Shown piece by piece: positions 1 through 11,100 of a stretch of 64,000 bases of DNA; positions within the stretch are counted from its first letter, which is position 1; each line of letters begins with the position of its first letter. The position numbers and the translations under genes are program-made. Under the pieces are notes generated by a model, which saw only the letters and a list, made by a program, of their open reading frames with translations, was not told the DNA's origin and searched no databases. The stretch comes from Cyanophora paradoxa (taxonomy: Eukaryota > Glaucocystophyceae > Cyanophorales > Cyanophoraceae): positions 124,001 through 188,000 of the forward strand of contig QPMI01000104.1 of NCBI GenBank assembly GCA_004431415.1. The letters are read 5' to 3'.

Positions 1-175
1 TCCTTCTCCTGGAACAAGCACAGTGCGCCAGCTTTGGCGCTCTGCGGCTGGTCGACGTCGACGTCGACCTCGACGCTCTTGACGAGGCCCTCGGCCAGGA
101 GGGAGAAGTACTCGGCGTTGACGCCCCGGCCGCCCCCGGCCTCCCTCCGCTCGAACGAGACGAACGAGACCTGAG
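1..175 (-). CDS. Partial exon of an unidentified gene running off the left edge
   Basis: On the minus strand a clean open stretch begins just after an acceptor-like CTCTCAG near 175 and stays open to the window edge. It encodes VSFVSFERREAGGG, then AEYFSLLAEGLVKSVEVDVD and GALCLFQEK. The alternation of hydrophobic and charged residues looks like real coding sequence, but I do not recognise the family. It could be a first or internal exon of the next gene to the left. It lies beyond the stop codon of the gene ending at 424, so it is probably separate. The 175-420 gap is AT-richer and holds short GTTACTTTAGTTA-like words but no convincing exon. Confidence 0.4.
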
Positions 176-423
176 AGAGGGGTGCGCGTCAGAGAGGGGC
201 GGCGCTGGCGGGACACGGATGTCGAGTCATTATTTAATTTTGATGCTATTAGGCACGATAGCTTTAGTTACTGTTGTGTAACAATAATGTTGTTACTTTA
301 GTTACGGTGCGTGTCAGAGAGGGGCGGCGCAGGCGCAGGCGCGACACGGATAGGTAATTATATAATACGGTAGCTTTAGTTTAGTTACTTTTTATAGCCT
401 TTTCGTTGCTTTTTTATAGCTTT

Positions 424-3400
424 TTAGAGCTCGCGCGCCTTGAAGTCGTCTCTCCGGAGGCGGCGCCGGTCGGTCCTCCGGAGCATGCGCCCCTTGTAGA
501 TGCGCTTCAGCTCGTCGATCCTGCGGGGGGAGAGGCGCGATGGCCGTAGTCAGCGTCGAGCGAATTTCGAGTGGAAATTGCGGGGGGGAGGCGCGACGGT
601 CATGGTCAGCGTCGAGCTGACGCATGCATGGCTTGCATGGCTTTGTTGGGCATTTTCATTCTGTATTATTTATGGGTGCTGTATTCGCCATGTTTGCAGG
701 TTTCTATTATTGGATAGGTAAAATAAGTGGTTTAAAATACCAGCGTCGAGCCGACGCAAGTGCGAGTCGAATTTCGAGCGAATTTCGGGTGGAAATGGCA
801 ATTGACGCGCGCACGACTTGGCGACGATGTCGGACTTCTCGTGGGGGACCCGGAGGTGCAGGTCGAGGTGCCCGTCGCGCCCGTCTTCGTCGCCGTCGTC
901 GTCGTCGCTCGGGAACAGGCCGTCAAAGTCCTCTTCAAGTTGGTTCGCCAGGGAGTGAAGGTGCTGCGCGGGCGAATCAAACATGCATTTCAATCAGCGA
1001 CGTTAGCGCAATCTTTATCAGAGCCGCGAGGCTTGAGCTCACCGGAAATTCGCGCTGCAGATCGATCGGATTCGACGAGGTATAGCTACCGGCGGCCTGA
1101 GACGCGGACAGCGCCGGAAGCAGGACCATAAAATGCTTGAAGAAGCGGAGAAACGCCGGAGGGGACTCGACCTCAACCTGGCGAATGGATCAGCAAGAAT
1201 ACACAAGAGAGTGATCAACGGCGCAATTGATTATAAAGCTAGACCGGACCTGGTGCGGCGACATTGATTAGCTATTAAGATATAAAGCAATAATTATGTT
1301 ATAACGGCGAAATCAAAGCCGGACCTGGTTGCGCTTGCGAGCGAGGAGCGCCTCGAGCTCTTGGACGGTCTCGAGCGCGCGGGCGCTCAGGGCGAGGGAC
1401 GCCCGCGCGTCCGCGCGGCTCTGGCGAGTCGTCGTCGGCCAGCGCGAGTACTCCAGCAGAAGGGGGTAGAGGCGGCCGGCCGCCCGGACGACGACCTCGC
1501 TGCTCTTCGGGAAGAAGATGCGCAGGATGGGGAAGCCGGGGCCGTTGTCGAAGAGCGCGAAGGGGCGCGCCCTGCTCCTGGTAATCTGCGGATCCGCCGG
1601 GCATAGCACGTCGGCGAAGTCGACGAGCGAGTCCGCGAGCATCGACACGTGCTCGCCGCCGTAGACGTCGGCGCGGTCGAGGAGGCAGCGGAGGACGGCG
1701 ACGGCGCCGGCGGCGGCCGCGTCGCTGCCGTCGCCGGCGAGGTCGCGGAGCTCCTTGACGACCCTCCGCATGACGGCCTTGCCCTTCGCGATCGACGACG
1801 ACGAGCTCGAGGAAGAGGACGTCGAAAGCTGAAGGCCGCTGTGCGCTTGGAAGTCGACGGGCTCGCCGTCCTGCACCCATCCCGGCTGCTGCACCCGCGC
1901 CGCCACCGCGGCGCGGCACCGGACGAGGGCGCCGACGACGGCGCGGCCCCAGAGGGCCGCGTGCGCATCGCCCTCGCCGGCCTCGTTGCACAGGCGGAGG
2001 CACTTCCCGACGGCCCGGAGGACGGCCCCGCCCAGCTCGGCTGACGAGGACGAGCCGGCCGGGGCCAGCGTCTCGTAGAGTAGGCCGGGCTCGACGCTGC
2101 AGTAGCCGCTCCCGCAAGAGATCTGCGCGCGCGCGTCGCATGTGAGACAAGATCTAGATCTAGATAGCGGCGTGTGTGTGCGGCTTACGTCGAGCGCGTT
2201 TACGACGGCCAGGCTCCTCTCCGTCTCGCTCATCGTGAGCAGTATCTGGAGCGCGTATTCCCGAGTCTGATCATGGAGTCAGAATTAAAGCAGAAGCCGA
2301 GGCATTCTTAATCGGGCCGATCGGACGGCACGCATCCTATAATTAACCTCTTTTATTCTTATAACGCACTTATAACACATTACATAGTTCTATTCAAAAA
2401 GTTGTTAAGAAACAATACGGGAACGGACCTCGCCGCGACGGATATCGTCTTCGAACAGCGAATTCGCGCCCCGGTTGCTGGGTACCGGAACCCCGTCTGG
2501 AACACGGGCGCGAGGGGATATCGATGAGCGGTGACAGAAATGAAACGACGCGGCCCTTCAACGTTATCGTTGAACCCGAAAGGCAATTCAAGGCGCACCG
2601 ATGAACCAGGCGTACTTCTCGGGGACGGCCGCGAAGCAGACGTACGCGGAGACCGCGGGAGGCAGCGGGCGGCCGGCTGCGAGCGAGAGCTGCACGACGT
2701 CTCGCCCGACGGGGAAGCGGCAGGCGCAGACGATGTTCTCCGCGTCGATCGCGGCGGACGCGAGGCCCTCCGCTGCGGATATCGATCGGAAACGGGGTCA
2801 AAATGGTGATGCGAATCGGTTTTACATCAATAGCAATGAACAATGTCGCTTTAGATGCGAGCTAAAAGCTTAGATCTAGATGCGAGGAAATCAAGGAATC
2901 GGAAATGCACGCAGGAGACGCGCGAATCTGAGGAGGAAGTCGACGACCCGCCCCTGGGACTCCAGCTTGCCGGTTAGCGCCTGCACGCACGCGCACGCAC
3001 GCGAAATCAGCAAAACCGAAGCGAAACTATTCGAGCTTTGAGGGTAGATCGGACCTGGAGGCGGGCGCCCAGGCCGGCCGGCGCCGGGATCTCGCGCTCG
3101 AGGTCGTCCCCTTCGAGCCCGGAGAGGCCCCGCCCCAGCAAGTAGAGCAGGCTGCGCCCGGGTGAGGAAAGGGCTAGGAAAAGAAGAACCAGACGCGCGC
3201 GCGGGCACTACAAATAGCTCACTCGTCGAGGAACTGGCCGGCTGCGGCCGTCGCCCTCGCGTCGCACCGGACGTGGTTCCCGTTGTGCCCGAGGAGCCCT
3301 CCGAAGTCCGCGAGCCGGTTGTCGACCTGCGCGCGAAGGGCGTGGGCGTGGGCGCGGAGGAGCCGACGACGGGGAGGATGATGGAGGGGGGAGGGAACGG

Positions 3401-5386
3401 GGGTACAGTGAAGTTGGCGCCGAAGAAGAGGAGCCAGAGGGCGCGGAACGCGTGGCCCGAGCGCACCGCCAGCCTGAACGCCACGTCGATCTGCGAGCCC
3501 GGAAGAATCGAAAACGTTCGGCTGAACCTCAATGCTCAGCTTTAGAATCGCTCGGAATTCGAACCTCTGCTTGCCGGGTCCTGCCGTCTGCCTTGCGAAT
3601 GGCTTCGGAGAGAGCGACGAGCTCCTTCTTCGCCTCTTCAGAGTACCTCGGCTTGCCCTTGCCGGGGAACCGCGTCTGCGATCGGAGATCTAGAGCATAA
3701 ATTCACGCATCGGAGTAAAAAAGGGAGGCGGAGGGCGCACGTATGTGTCCCTTCCCTTGCGCTGCGTGGGGAGGTCCAGGTCAAGGGGCCGCGGATGCGC
3801 GTACGAGTTCGACCGCAGGACGTGCTCCAGCGTGTACGCGTTCAAGCTGCGATGCGCGGTCAGGGGTAGGGGCGCAGAAAAGGGGCACCGAGAAAGGGGG
3901 AGGAGGGAAGCGCGGGGGGATCGGGTCTGCAGAGGCGGGAGAATTCTGGGGGGGGGGGGGGAGGGGGAGGGGAGGGGAGGGGGCAGAAGGCCCGGATGAA
4001 GAAAGGACGGGAGAGGAAGGAGCGAGGGACAGAAAGAAAGCAAGGTACGAGGGTACGAGGGTACGGGGGTACGACGGTACCAGGGTACGGGGGTACGGGG
4101 GGTGAGGGTACAGGGTACGGGGTACGAGGGTACGAAGGGGGTACGAGGGCAAGGGGTATGGGGGACGGGGTCCGGGGTATATGGTACGGGGTACGAGGTA
4201 CGGAGTTCGGGGTACGGGCGGGAAGAGGTTCGGGGTACGCGCGGGAAGAGGGGTGGGGCGAAGAGAGGGCGGGGGGGAGGGGGGCGGAGGGGAAGGGATA
4301 GAGGGAGAGGATAGACCGGGCACTGGGAATGGAGATTGGTGATAAGGAAAGGAGGACGGAAGAGGAAGGAAGGACCGACGGGGGGGTACGAGGGAAAGGA
4401 CGCCGTAGGAAAGGGCGATCGAGGGTTCGGAGAGGCGCTTATCGCTAGAGGAGCGGGGGTACCGGACCTGCACGGGATGACGTCACCGCTGCGGACGCCG
4501 AGGGCGGCCAGGGAGGGGTCGTGGAAGCTAAGCACGTCGTCCGTCAGCAGCACGTGGTCGAACTCGGGGCGGGGCCTGGAGCGGCCGGCGCCGGCGCCGG
4601 CGCCGCTGCTGCTGCCGCCCCCGCTGCTGCTGCCGTCCTTTAGCTTAATGAGGATGTTGAAGTCGACGGGGCCCGGGTTCCACTCCGGGTTGAGCGACGA
4701 GTCCAGAGGGTGCTCGGGGCGGGGCCCGGGCCCGGGCCGGCCCGCCGCGTCGTCGCGGCTCCCGCCGCGGATTGTAGCGACCCGAAGAGCCGCGAGCGCA
4801 TCGCCGCCGTCGCTGGCGGCTTGATCCAGCTCCGCGAAGATGGCGGAGCGCACGGTCTCCAGCGTGATGCTCTCCGCCTCCTCCGCGTCCTCGGCCAGCC
4901 CCAGCTTGAACTCGAGTCTGCGCAGCAGCGCGCAGGTTCGCGGGTCAGCTTCCTTCCTTCCTTCCGAGCCGCTGGCGAGATCTAGAGTCCTAGGGAGCGC
5001 CTCCGGGTCGTTTGGGTCGCGGTTGGCGTCAGATCAAATTTGAGCTGTGGGGTTCCTGCAGCTGCAATCCCGCGGCCCCCGCGCGGCGAAGCTCACCTAT
5101 AGTACAGCTGGGAGTCCGACGGTCCCTCGTCACCGGAGGCGGCCCCAGAACCGCCAGGACGCGCGGGCGCGTCTTTCCATTTGCGCGGGAAGCGCCCGGT
5201 TCGCTGGGCGTGCTCGATGTACGCCGCCGGCGCGTCGAGCTGTATGACTACGTGGAAGAGATCACTTGGATCTGTTTCCATCTCGTCATCGCTATCCGCG
5301 TGGCGGCCGCGCAGCGCCGGCGCGGGCCGCCCGGGCGACGGGAACGCGTCCCCGTCGCCCGAAATCTGACTGAAAGCACGTCGCAT
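424..5386 (-). CDS. Large multi-exon protein of unknown function with a possible ubiquitin-like segment
   Basis: I read one gene on the minus strand from [13 protein letters not shown] (ATG at 5386) to the stop at 424-426 after FKAREL. Good exons include 5386-5100 ([20 protein letters not shown]), about 4985-4470 ([10 protein letters not shown], then [19 protein letters not shown]), about 3840-3735, 3665-3560, 3505-3415 ([15 protein letters not shown]), 3330-3220, 3150-3055, 2790-2600, 2275-1320, 1170-1000, 980-825 (an acidic DDDDGDEDG run) and about 505-427. The [17 protein letters not shown] stretch recalls the end of a ubiquitin-like fold such as that in FBXO7; this is only a weak resemblance. 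The 2275-1320 exons look helical and ARM/HEAT-like. The exon holding [15 protein letters not shown] extends upstream in frame ([10 protein letters not shown]), so that Met is not a start. Two genes could be merged here. No function is assigned. Confidence 0.5.
4043..4230 (-). repeat. GGTACG-type minisatellite inside an intron
   Basis: On the plus strand the sequence is an irregular run of GGGTACG/GGTACGAG words from about 4043 to 4230, inside a G-rich interval (3950-4430). In the sense orientation of the surrounding minus-strand gene these read as repeated CGTACCC. The stretch lies between the exons near 4470 and 3840 and has no coding character. It looks like local expansion of the TACCCC word seen in many introns of this window. 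Confidence 0.75.
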
Positions 5387-5636
5387 GCTCGCGGCTGAGG
5401 TGCAGTGGACCGCCCGGGAGCTGGAGTTCAAATCTCGCTCAGTTGGCTCTCCGCAAAGTCGTCTGGCCCGCCGCGCGCGCACGTGCGCGCTGGATGCCGC
5501 TGCCTTCTAGATGCTGAGCGCGCTGCGATCGGGCGCCTGCCGCAGTGCGCGCGGCTTGGCGGGAGCAGCGGGGATTTTGGATCTGGGGGGGAGTGCACCG
5601 GTGACGGGTAGAGCTTGATCATCAGGCCTGGTTACG
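5387..5636. promoter_or_regulatory. Divergent intergenic region between the first large gene and the F-box gene
   Basis: This 250-bp interval separates two genes read outward from it, so it must hold both promoters. No TATA-like box or other recognisable element stands out. The assignment rests only on gene orientation. Confidence 0.35.
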
Positions 5637-7897
5637 TTGAGTTTCACAGCCACCGTTGATCATGATCCACCACCGAATCACGGCCGCACGATCATGATTG
5701 ACCGCCTGCCGAACAGCGCCCGAGAGCGGGTCCTCGAAGCCGTAGGGTTTCAGCATGTGACCTTCGTCCGGCTCGTCTGCCGGCGCTGGCGTGACGCGGT
5801 GAAGGATGTCGTCTGGCAACGGCTGGACGTCGTGACGACGAGCCGGACGCACGCGGATCGGCTGGCAAGCCTCGTCGTGCGGGCCGCGGGCAGCGCCGAT
5901 GGCGCCGACGCCGCGGCCCCCGGAGACCGGCGGTGGATCCGCGTGGCGCCCGGCGCCTCTCTGCGCCTGCGGATCGAGGAATCGCCGTACGCGTTCGCGC
6001 ACGTGCGAGACGGCGCCGGCAGGATCCGATTTCCGAATCCGACGGAGCGATGGGCCCACGCCCGCACGCGGGGCCCCGCGGTGCTCGCGGGGGCGGCTTC
6101 CCTCGTCGCCGCGTGCGCGGAGTCGAGCGCCGCGGCCGCGGCCGGCGGCGGCGGCGGCGGCCTCGCAGAGCTCGAAGTGGAGCTCGGCGCGCCTTCCGGC
6201 GCTTGCGTCCTCGACCTGCTCCGCTCCCCGGCGCTCGCCGCCGCCGCTGGCCCCTCGCTCCGCGGCCTGCAGCTCCGGAGCGGCGCCGACGGCCACGGCC
6301 CCTGCGGCGGCTTCCCGGGGGACTTCAAGAAGCTATTATTATCCTTCCCGCGCCTCGAGAGCCTCGCCCTCCCGCGCTGCTGCTCCGCCGAAGGCTACGC
6401 CGTCGACCAGATCGCCGCCGCCTTGCCGAACCTCAAGCAGGCCCGCCGCGCCCCGCGCCCACGCCCGCGCCCACGCCCGCGCCCGCGCCCGCGGCCGCTG
6501 ATCGTGAGTGGGACGACAGCTGACGATCTGCCTGGCGGGCTTCGAGGAGGGCGGAGGCGGCCTCGCCGCCCTGGGCCGCCTAGAGATCCTTGAGCTATGC
6601 CGGGGGGTACACGCCGACGAGGACGACGCCGACGCCGAGGACCGGGACGCTCGGTACCTGATCGAGAGCCTCGCCGACGGCCCCGCCGCGCGATCCCTCA
6701 AAGAGTGCGCGCGCGCCGCCTGCGCTCCGCCCGCCTTACATAGAGTCCACCTTTTGATCTTATATCAAAGGCTCTCTATTACATAGAGTCCACCTTTTGA
6801 TCTTCTTACATCAAAGTCAAGGCTCTTCTAAAATTTCCGCCGCCCGCAGGCTCCGGCTCCGGTGCCCGGCGTCCATCTCGGGGGGTGCCCTCCTCGCCCT
6901 CCCGCGTCTCGCCGCCCTCGAGCGCCTCGACGTCACGCGCGGGATCGTCCAGGTAGCTAATAGCTAAGCTTAGGTTCTTATAAGAATTCAGTTAAGGTTC
7001 CAATAAGATAATCCAGGTCCGGCTTTAGCTTCGCTGAGCTTATCTTATATATAATTAGCTTAAAATTAGCTTCGCTCAGCTTAGCCCGCCCCGCAGCTGG
7101 GGGCGGACGTGGGGGAGGAGGCCCTGGCGGCCCTGGGCGCCTGCCCCGCGCTGCGTACCCTCCCGGCCCTCCTCCCCTCCCCCGACGTCGAGCACGAGGG
7201 CGATCGCGACATCGACGACGACGGGGACGGGGAGGGGGAGGGGGAGGAGGCGCCGGGGGGGTACGGCGATCGGGTCGCGGAGCAGCTCGCCGGCCTCGCG
7301 GCGGCCCTCGAGCGCTCATCCACCCTCGAGACCCTCGACCTTCTTTTCAATCGTGCGCTGTACCCCGCCCCCCCCCCCTCCCCACCACCTCTTCTCACGG
7401 CGCGGCGCGGCAGACGTGCCGCGGGGGGCGCTGGCGGGGCTGGGGCCGCTGGCCCGCGCGTCCCGCGGGCGCCTCTCCCTCAAAATGGAGGTCGACCTGG
7501 AGGAGGCCGAAGACGTTGCGCGGGCCGCCGCCGCGCTGGCGCCGGCGGCCGCCCCGGCGCCGCCGCCGCTCCGCCGCCTCGCTCTCACGGCCCTCGTCGG
7601 CGAGAAGGCCCTCCGCGGCCGCTGGCTCGGCCGCCTGGCCGCCTTCGCCCGCTGCTCGGCTGAGCCTCCGGAGGTGTCCCTCAACGTCTCCGACTCGCTC
7701 AGCGGGGAAGAGGAGGAGGTGCCAGCAGCCGCCCGCCGTGCCAGACGCGGCAGCTCAGCGGCTTACGCGAGCCTTCCCCGACCCGACCCGACCCGCTGCA
7801 GGTCAGGAGCGCCATTCGCGACGCGGTGAAGGGGGCGCTCCCGAGCGCACGCGTGAACGTGCGTATGCCGTCGGATCAGATGGATTTCGGTTTGTAA
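5637..7897 (+). CDS. F-box protein with leucine-rich-repeat-like tail
   Basis: The N-terminal exon carries an F-box: DRLPNSARERVLEAVGF, then FVRLVCRRWRDAVKDVVW at roughly residues 21-65. F-box proteins are substrate receptors of SCF ubiquitin ligases and bind Skp1 through this motif. Downstream exons carry LRR-like leucine spacing: LLLSFPRLESLALPRC, then LAALGRLEILELCRG near 6560, LALPRLAALERLDVTRG near 6900, ALAALGACPALRTLPALL near 7120, LERSSTLETLDL near 7310, and LRRLALTALVGEKALRG near 7570. The last exon encodes RSAIRDAVKGALPSA and ends at TAA 7895-7897. Start is ATG 5637 or the in-frame ATG at 5694. Introns include one with two direct repeats (6736-6804) and an AT-rich one at 6953-7085. 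The substrate is unknown. Confidence 0.7.
6736..6804 (+). repeat. Two exact 26-bp direct repeats in an intron, each followed by an inverted partner
   Basis: The same 26-base sequence, beginning TTACATAGAGTCC and ending TTTTGATCTT, occurs at 6736-6761 and 6779-6804. Each copy is followed by ATCAAAG and GGCTCT, which can pair back with CTTTTGAT and AGAGTCC, so each unit can fold into a hairpin. It lies in an intron of the F-box gene. Confidence 0.8.
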
Positions 7898-8171
7898 TGA
7901 ATTCGAATATTAATTTATAAATTACGACTGCGCTAGCGCTACCTGAGCAGACTCAATGATCATGACCTACCGACAGCGCGCGTTCTGCGTGTGCGGCGCG
8001 CGCGCGCGCTGAGCCTGGGAGGGTCAAACTGGAGGTAGATCTAAAAGCTTATAGTTACGCATATGGCCATGCAAATGCAATGGCTTTTATCTAAGAAAGA
8101 GGCAGATCTAAAAGCTTGACGGGCCGGGGCGCGCGAGCGCTGGCCTCATATGCATACGGACAAACGCAATT

Positions 8172-11100
8172 CTAGGCCCCGCGCCCCGTGCCGGCGCCGC
8201 CTTTCGGGCGCCGCCGCCGCTGCACAGCGTCCAGGTACTCCTGCGCCGAAATTAAAACACGTCGATCGTCAAGATCAGGGGGAGCAGGGCCAGGGGGCGG
8301 GGGCTGGTCCGGGCCGGGCGGCACCTGGATGCCGGGCAGCAGCTGCTGCGGGGCCCCCGCCCCGGCCCCGGGGCCGGCGAGGTCGCCGGGGTCTCGCCCC
8401 TCGGCGGCGGCGCGCCGGACGAGGCCGCTCGCGAAGGCCCGCTCCGCCGCCACGCACGCTGCCCTTGTATGCTTAAGCTTAAGTGAGGTGATATTTAAGC
8501 TTATAGGCTTAAGTTCGGCTTGAACGATTGCATCTAGAGGCTTATAGGCTTAAGTTCGCGAAGGCGCGCTCCGCCGCGACGCACGCTGCGCGCCGCGCGT
8601 CACTGACTGGATCGGAGGTAGACGGCTTATATGCTTAAGCTTAACTAAGCTGAAATTTAGGCTTGTAGGCTTTACTTAAGCTTCGTCTGAAGGTTCGCAT
8701 CTAGAGGCTTGGAGACGGCCGGCACCGTCTAGATCTCGAGTAGAAGGGGAGGCACCGTCGCGGTTTATAGCTTATGAATCAAGTTACGATTATAGCGTCG
8801 CTGGCAATGATAAGCTAATAATTACGCTTAAGGGGCGGGTCGACGTCATAATTATAAGCTTGATCGAGGAGGGCCGGCACCGTCTCTGATGTCGCGGCCG
8901 GCGAAGCCCTCCGTCGCCGCCGCCAGCTCCGCCAGCTCGGCCTCCCCCAGCTGCGTGCGCGAGCCAAGCTAAGAGGCTTACAGAGAGAGGCCAAGAGGCT
9001 AACAGGCTAAGAGGCTTACGAGCTAAGCTCAAGCTGAGCTAAGAGGCGGCTTACATGCTTAAGCTACGTCAGGCGGCTAAAGTAATTTATAAGCTGATAT
9101 TTAATTTAAGCTTGTAGGCTTAACTTAAGCGCCACCAGCTCGGGCTCTGCCAGCTGCGTGCGCGGGATCGGATTATTGAGCCCGAGCTGAGCTCAAGCCG
9201 TGCCAAGCCAAGCTAGCCCGCGGCCGCGGACCTGGCGGACCTAAGCGAGCCTATGGCTAAGCGAGCTCAAGCTGAGCCCTAGCTAAGCCGAGCTAAGCTC
9301 AAACTAAGCGAGCTAAGGCGGGGCCCTAGAGGCCCCTCGAGCTCATGAGCAAGCAGAGGCCTCGGACCTGGCGGGCGTAGGCGGCGAAGATGGCGGCGCG
9401 GGCGGCCGCGTCCGGCAGCTCGAAGCGCACGACCAGGTCGAAGCGGCTGAGGGGGGGGGGCAGAGGGGGGCGGGCAGTGAGAGGGGGTGGGGAGGTCCGC
9501 GCCGGGCCCGGGGGCGATCTAGGGGCGGGGGGTCTAGATCTAGGATCAGGATCTAGGATCTAGGCCCATATGCATGGATCCTGCGCTCATACGAGGTCAC
9601 CTGAAGAGGGCGGCTTCAATCTAGCCAACAGAATCCCCCTAGGCCTAGGCCTCGCATCCCCTCGAACTCCGCTCGGACCCCCCGGGACCCGGGACCCGGG
9701 ACGGGACGGGACAAGTCCTGCGCTGGGGGGGGGGGGGGGGGGGGGGGTGGCCGCGGCGGGGGGCGGGCGGGGTCCGCGCCGGGGCGAGCTAGGGGCGGGG
9801 GGTCTAGATCTAGAATCCCCCTACGCCTAGTAATCGCGTCCCCCTCGGCCCATGGGTCGTGCGCTCATACGAGCTCGAGGTCACCTGAGGAGGGCCGCGT
9901 CGAGGTCCTCGGGGCGGTTCGTCGCCCCCACCAGGACCACCCTGATCAGGAAGCTCAAGTGAGCTGATATTTAAGCTTAGAGGCTTACGTTAAGCTAAGC
10001 TTAGAGGCTTATTTAAGCTTATAGGCTCATGAGGAGACGGGCGGGCGGGAGGAGGGCGGCGGCGGGGGCGAGGCGGCGGGATTGATCACGATGTGTATAT
10101 AGCGTTCATTGGGGGCGAGGCGGCGGGCTCACCGGCTGCGCTGCGAGTCGCCCGTGGCCGCGGCCGCGGCCGCCCCGCCTGAGTCTCCCGGCCCCGAGGC
10201 CGATGCCGAGGCCGCGCCGCCCTCAGACTCTGAAGCATATATAAGCTTAAGGGTTACCTGACTTGAGGCGGCAGCTGCTGCATGCGCAAGGATGCGTGCA
10301 GGTCGCACCAAATCCGTCGACGTGGCGCAGCAGGGTCGACATGAGGCGCCTGGAGGACTCGTGCAGGCCTGGGCGGGGACGCTGGGAAGGGGGGAGGGGG
10401 GGGGAGGAAAGGGGCGTACCACTATTCATGGGACCGTCCCGCGAGGGGCCGAGCGCGTCCACCTCGTCGACGAAGAGCAGTACCCCCGGCGCGAGCTGCG
10501 GGGGGCGCGCGCGAGGCGTGAGGGGCGCGGGCCAGGGCTGGGCGGGGGGAAGAGGGGGGGGTACGGTCGCGCGCCTTGCGGCAGAGGGCGAAGACGCGCG
10601 ACAGGTTCCGCTCGCTCTCTCCGAACCTTTCGGGGGGAGGGGGTACTCAATAAAGGCGGGGGGGAGCTCGAGGGGGCCCGGGGCGGGTACCACTTGGTCA
10701 TGATGGACTCCAGAGGCAGGTACACCAGCGGCGCCTAGAGAGGGGGGGGTAGGGGGATGTTCGGGGGGTACAGGGGTGCGGGCCGCTTACGTCGCACTGG
10801 GCCGCGAGGATTCGCGCCATGAACGTCTTACCCGTCCCTGCGCGGGATGAGAAAAAATGGGGAGGGGGAGAAGCGAGGAGGGGATACCGGGTGGCCCCTC
10901 GAAGAGGACGGCCCTGGGTACGCTCCTCTCCGGACGCTTCCGCGTACCCCTCGTGATCTGAGCGTAGGCGATGTGTTAAAGGGATTGGGGGGGGGGGGGG
11001 GGGGGCAGTGCGGGGTACTGCGCACGCTCTCGAAGAGGGACGGGTACCGGAATGACAGAACGACCGCGTCTTCCACCTCCTGAGAGAAGGGGGGGGGGGG

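Noticed and set aside
3690-4853. 387-codon minus-strand frame
   Set aside because: Only its two ends are exons (ubiquitin-like segment and [18 protein letters not shown]). The Pro/Ser/Leu-rich middle is the translated TACCCC-rich intron.
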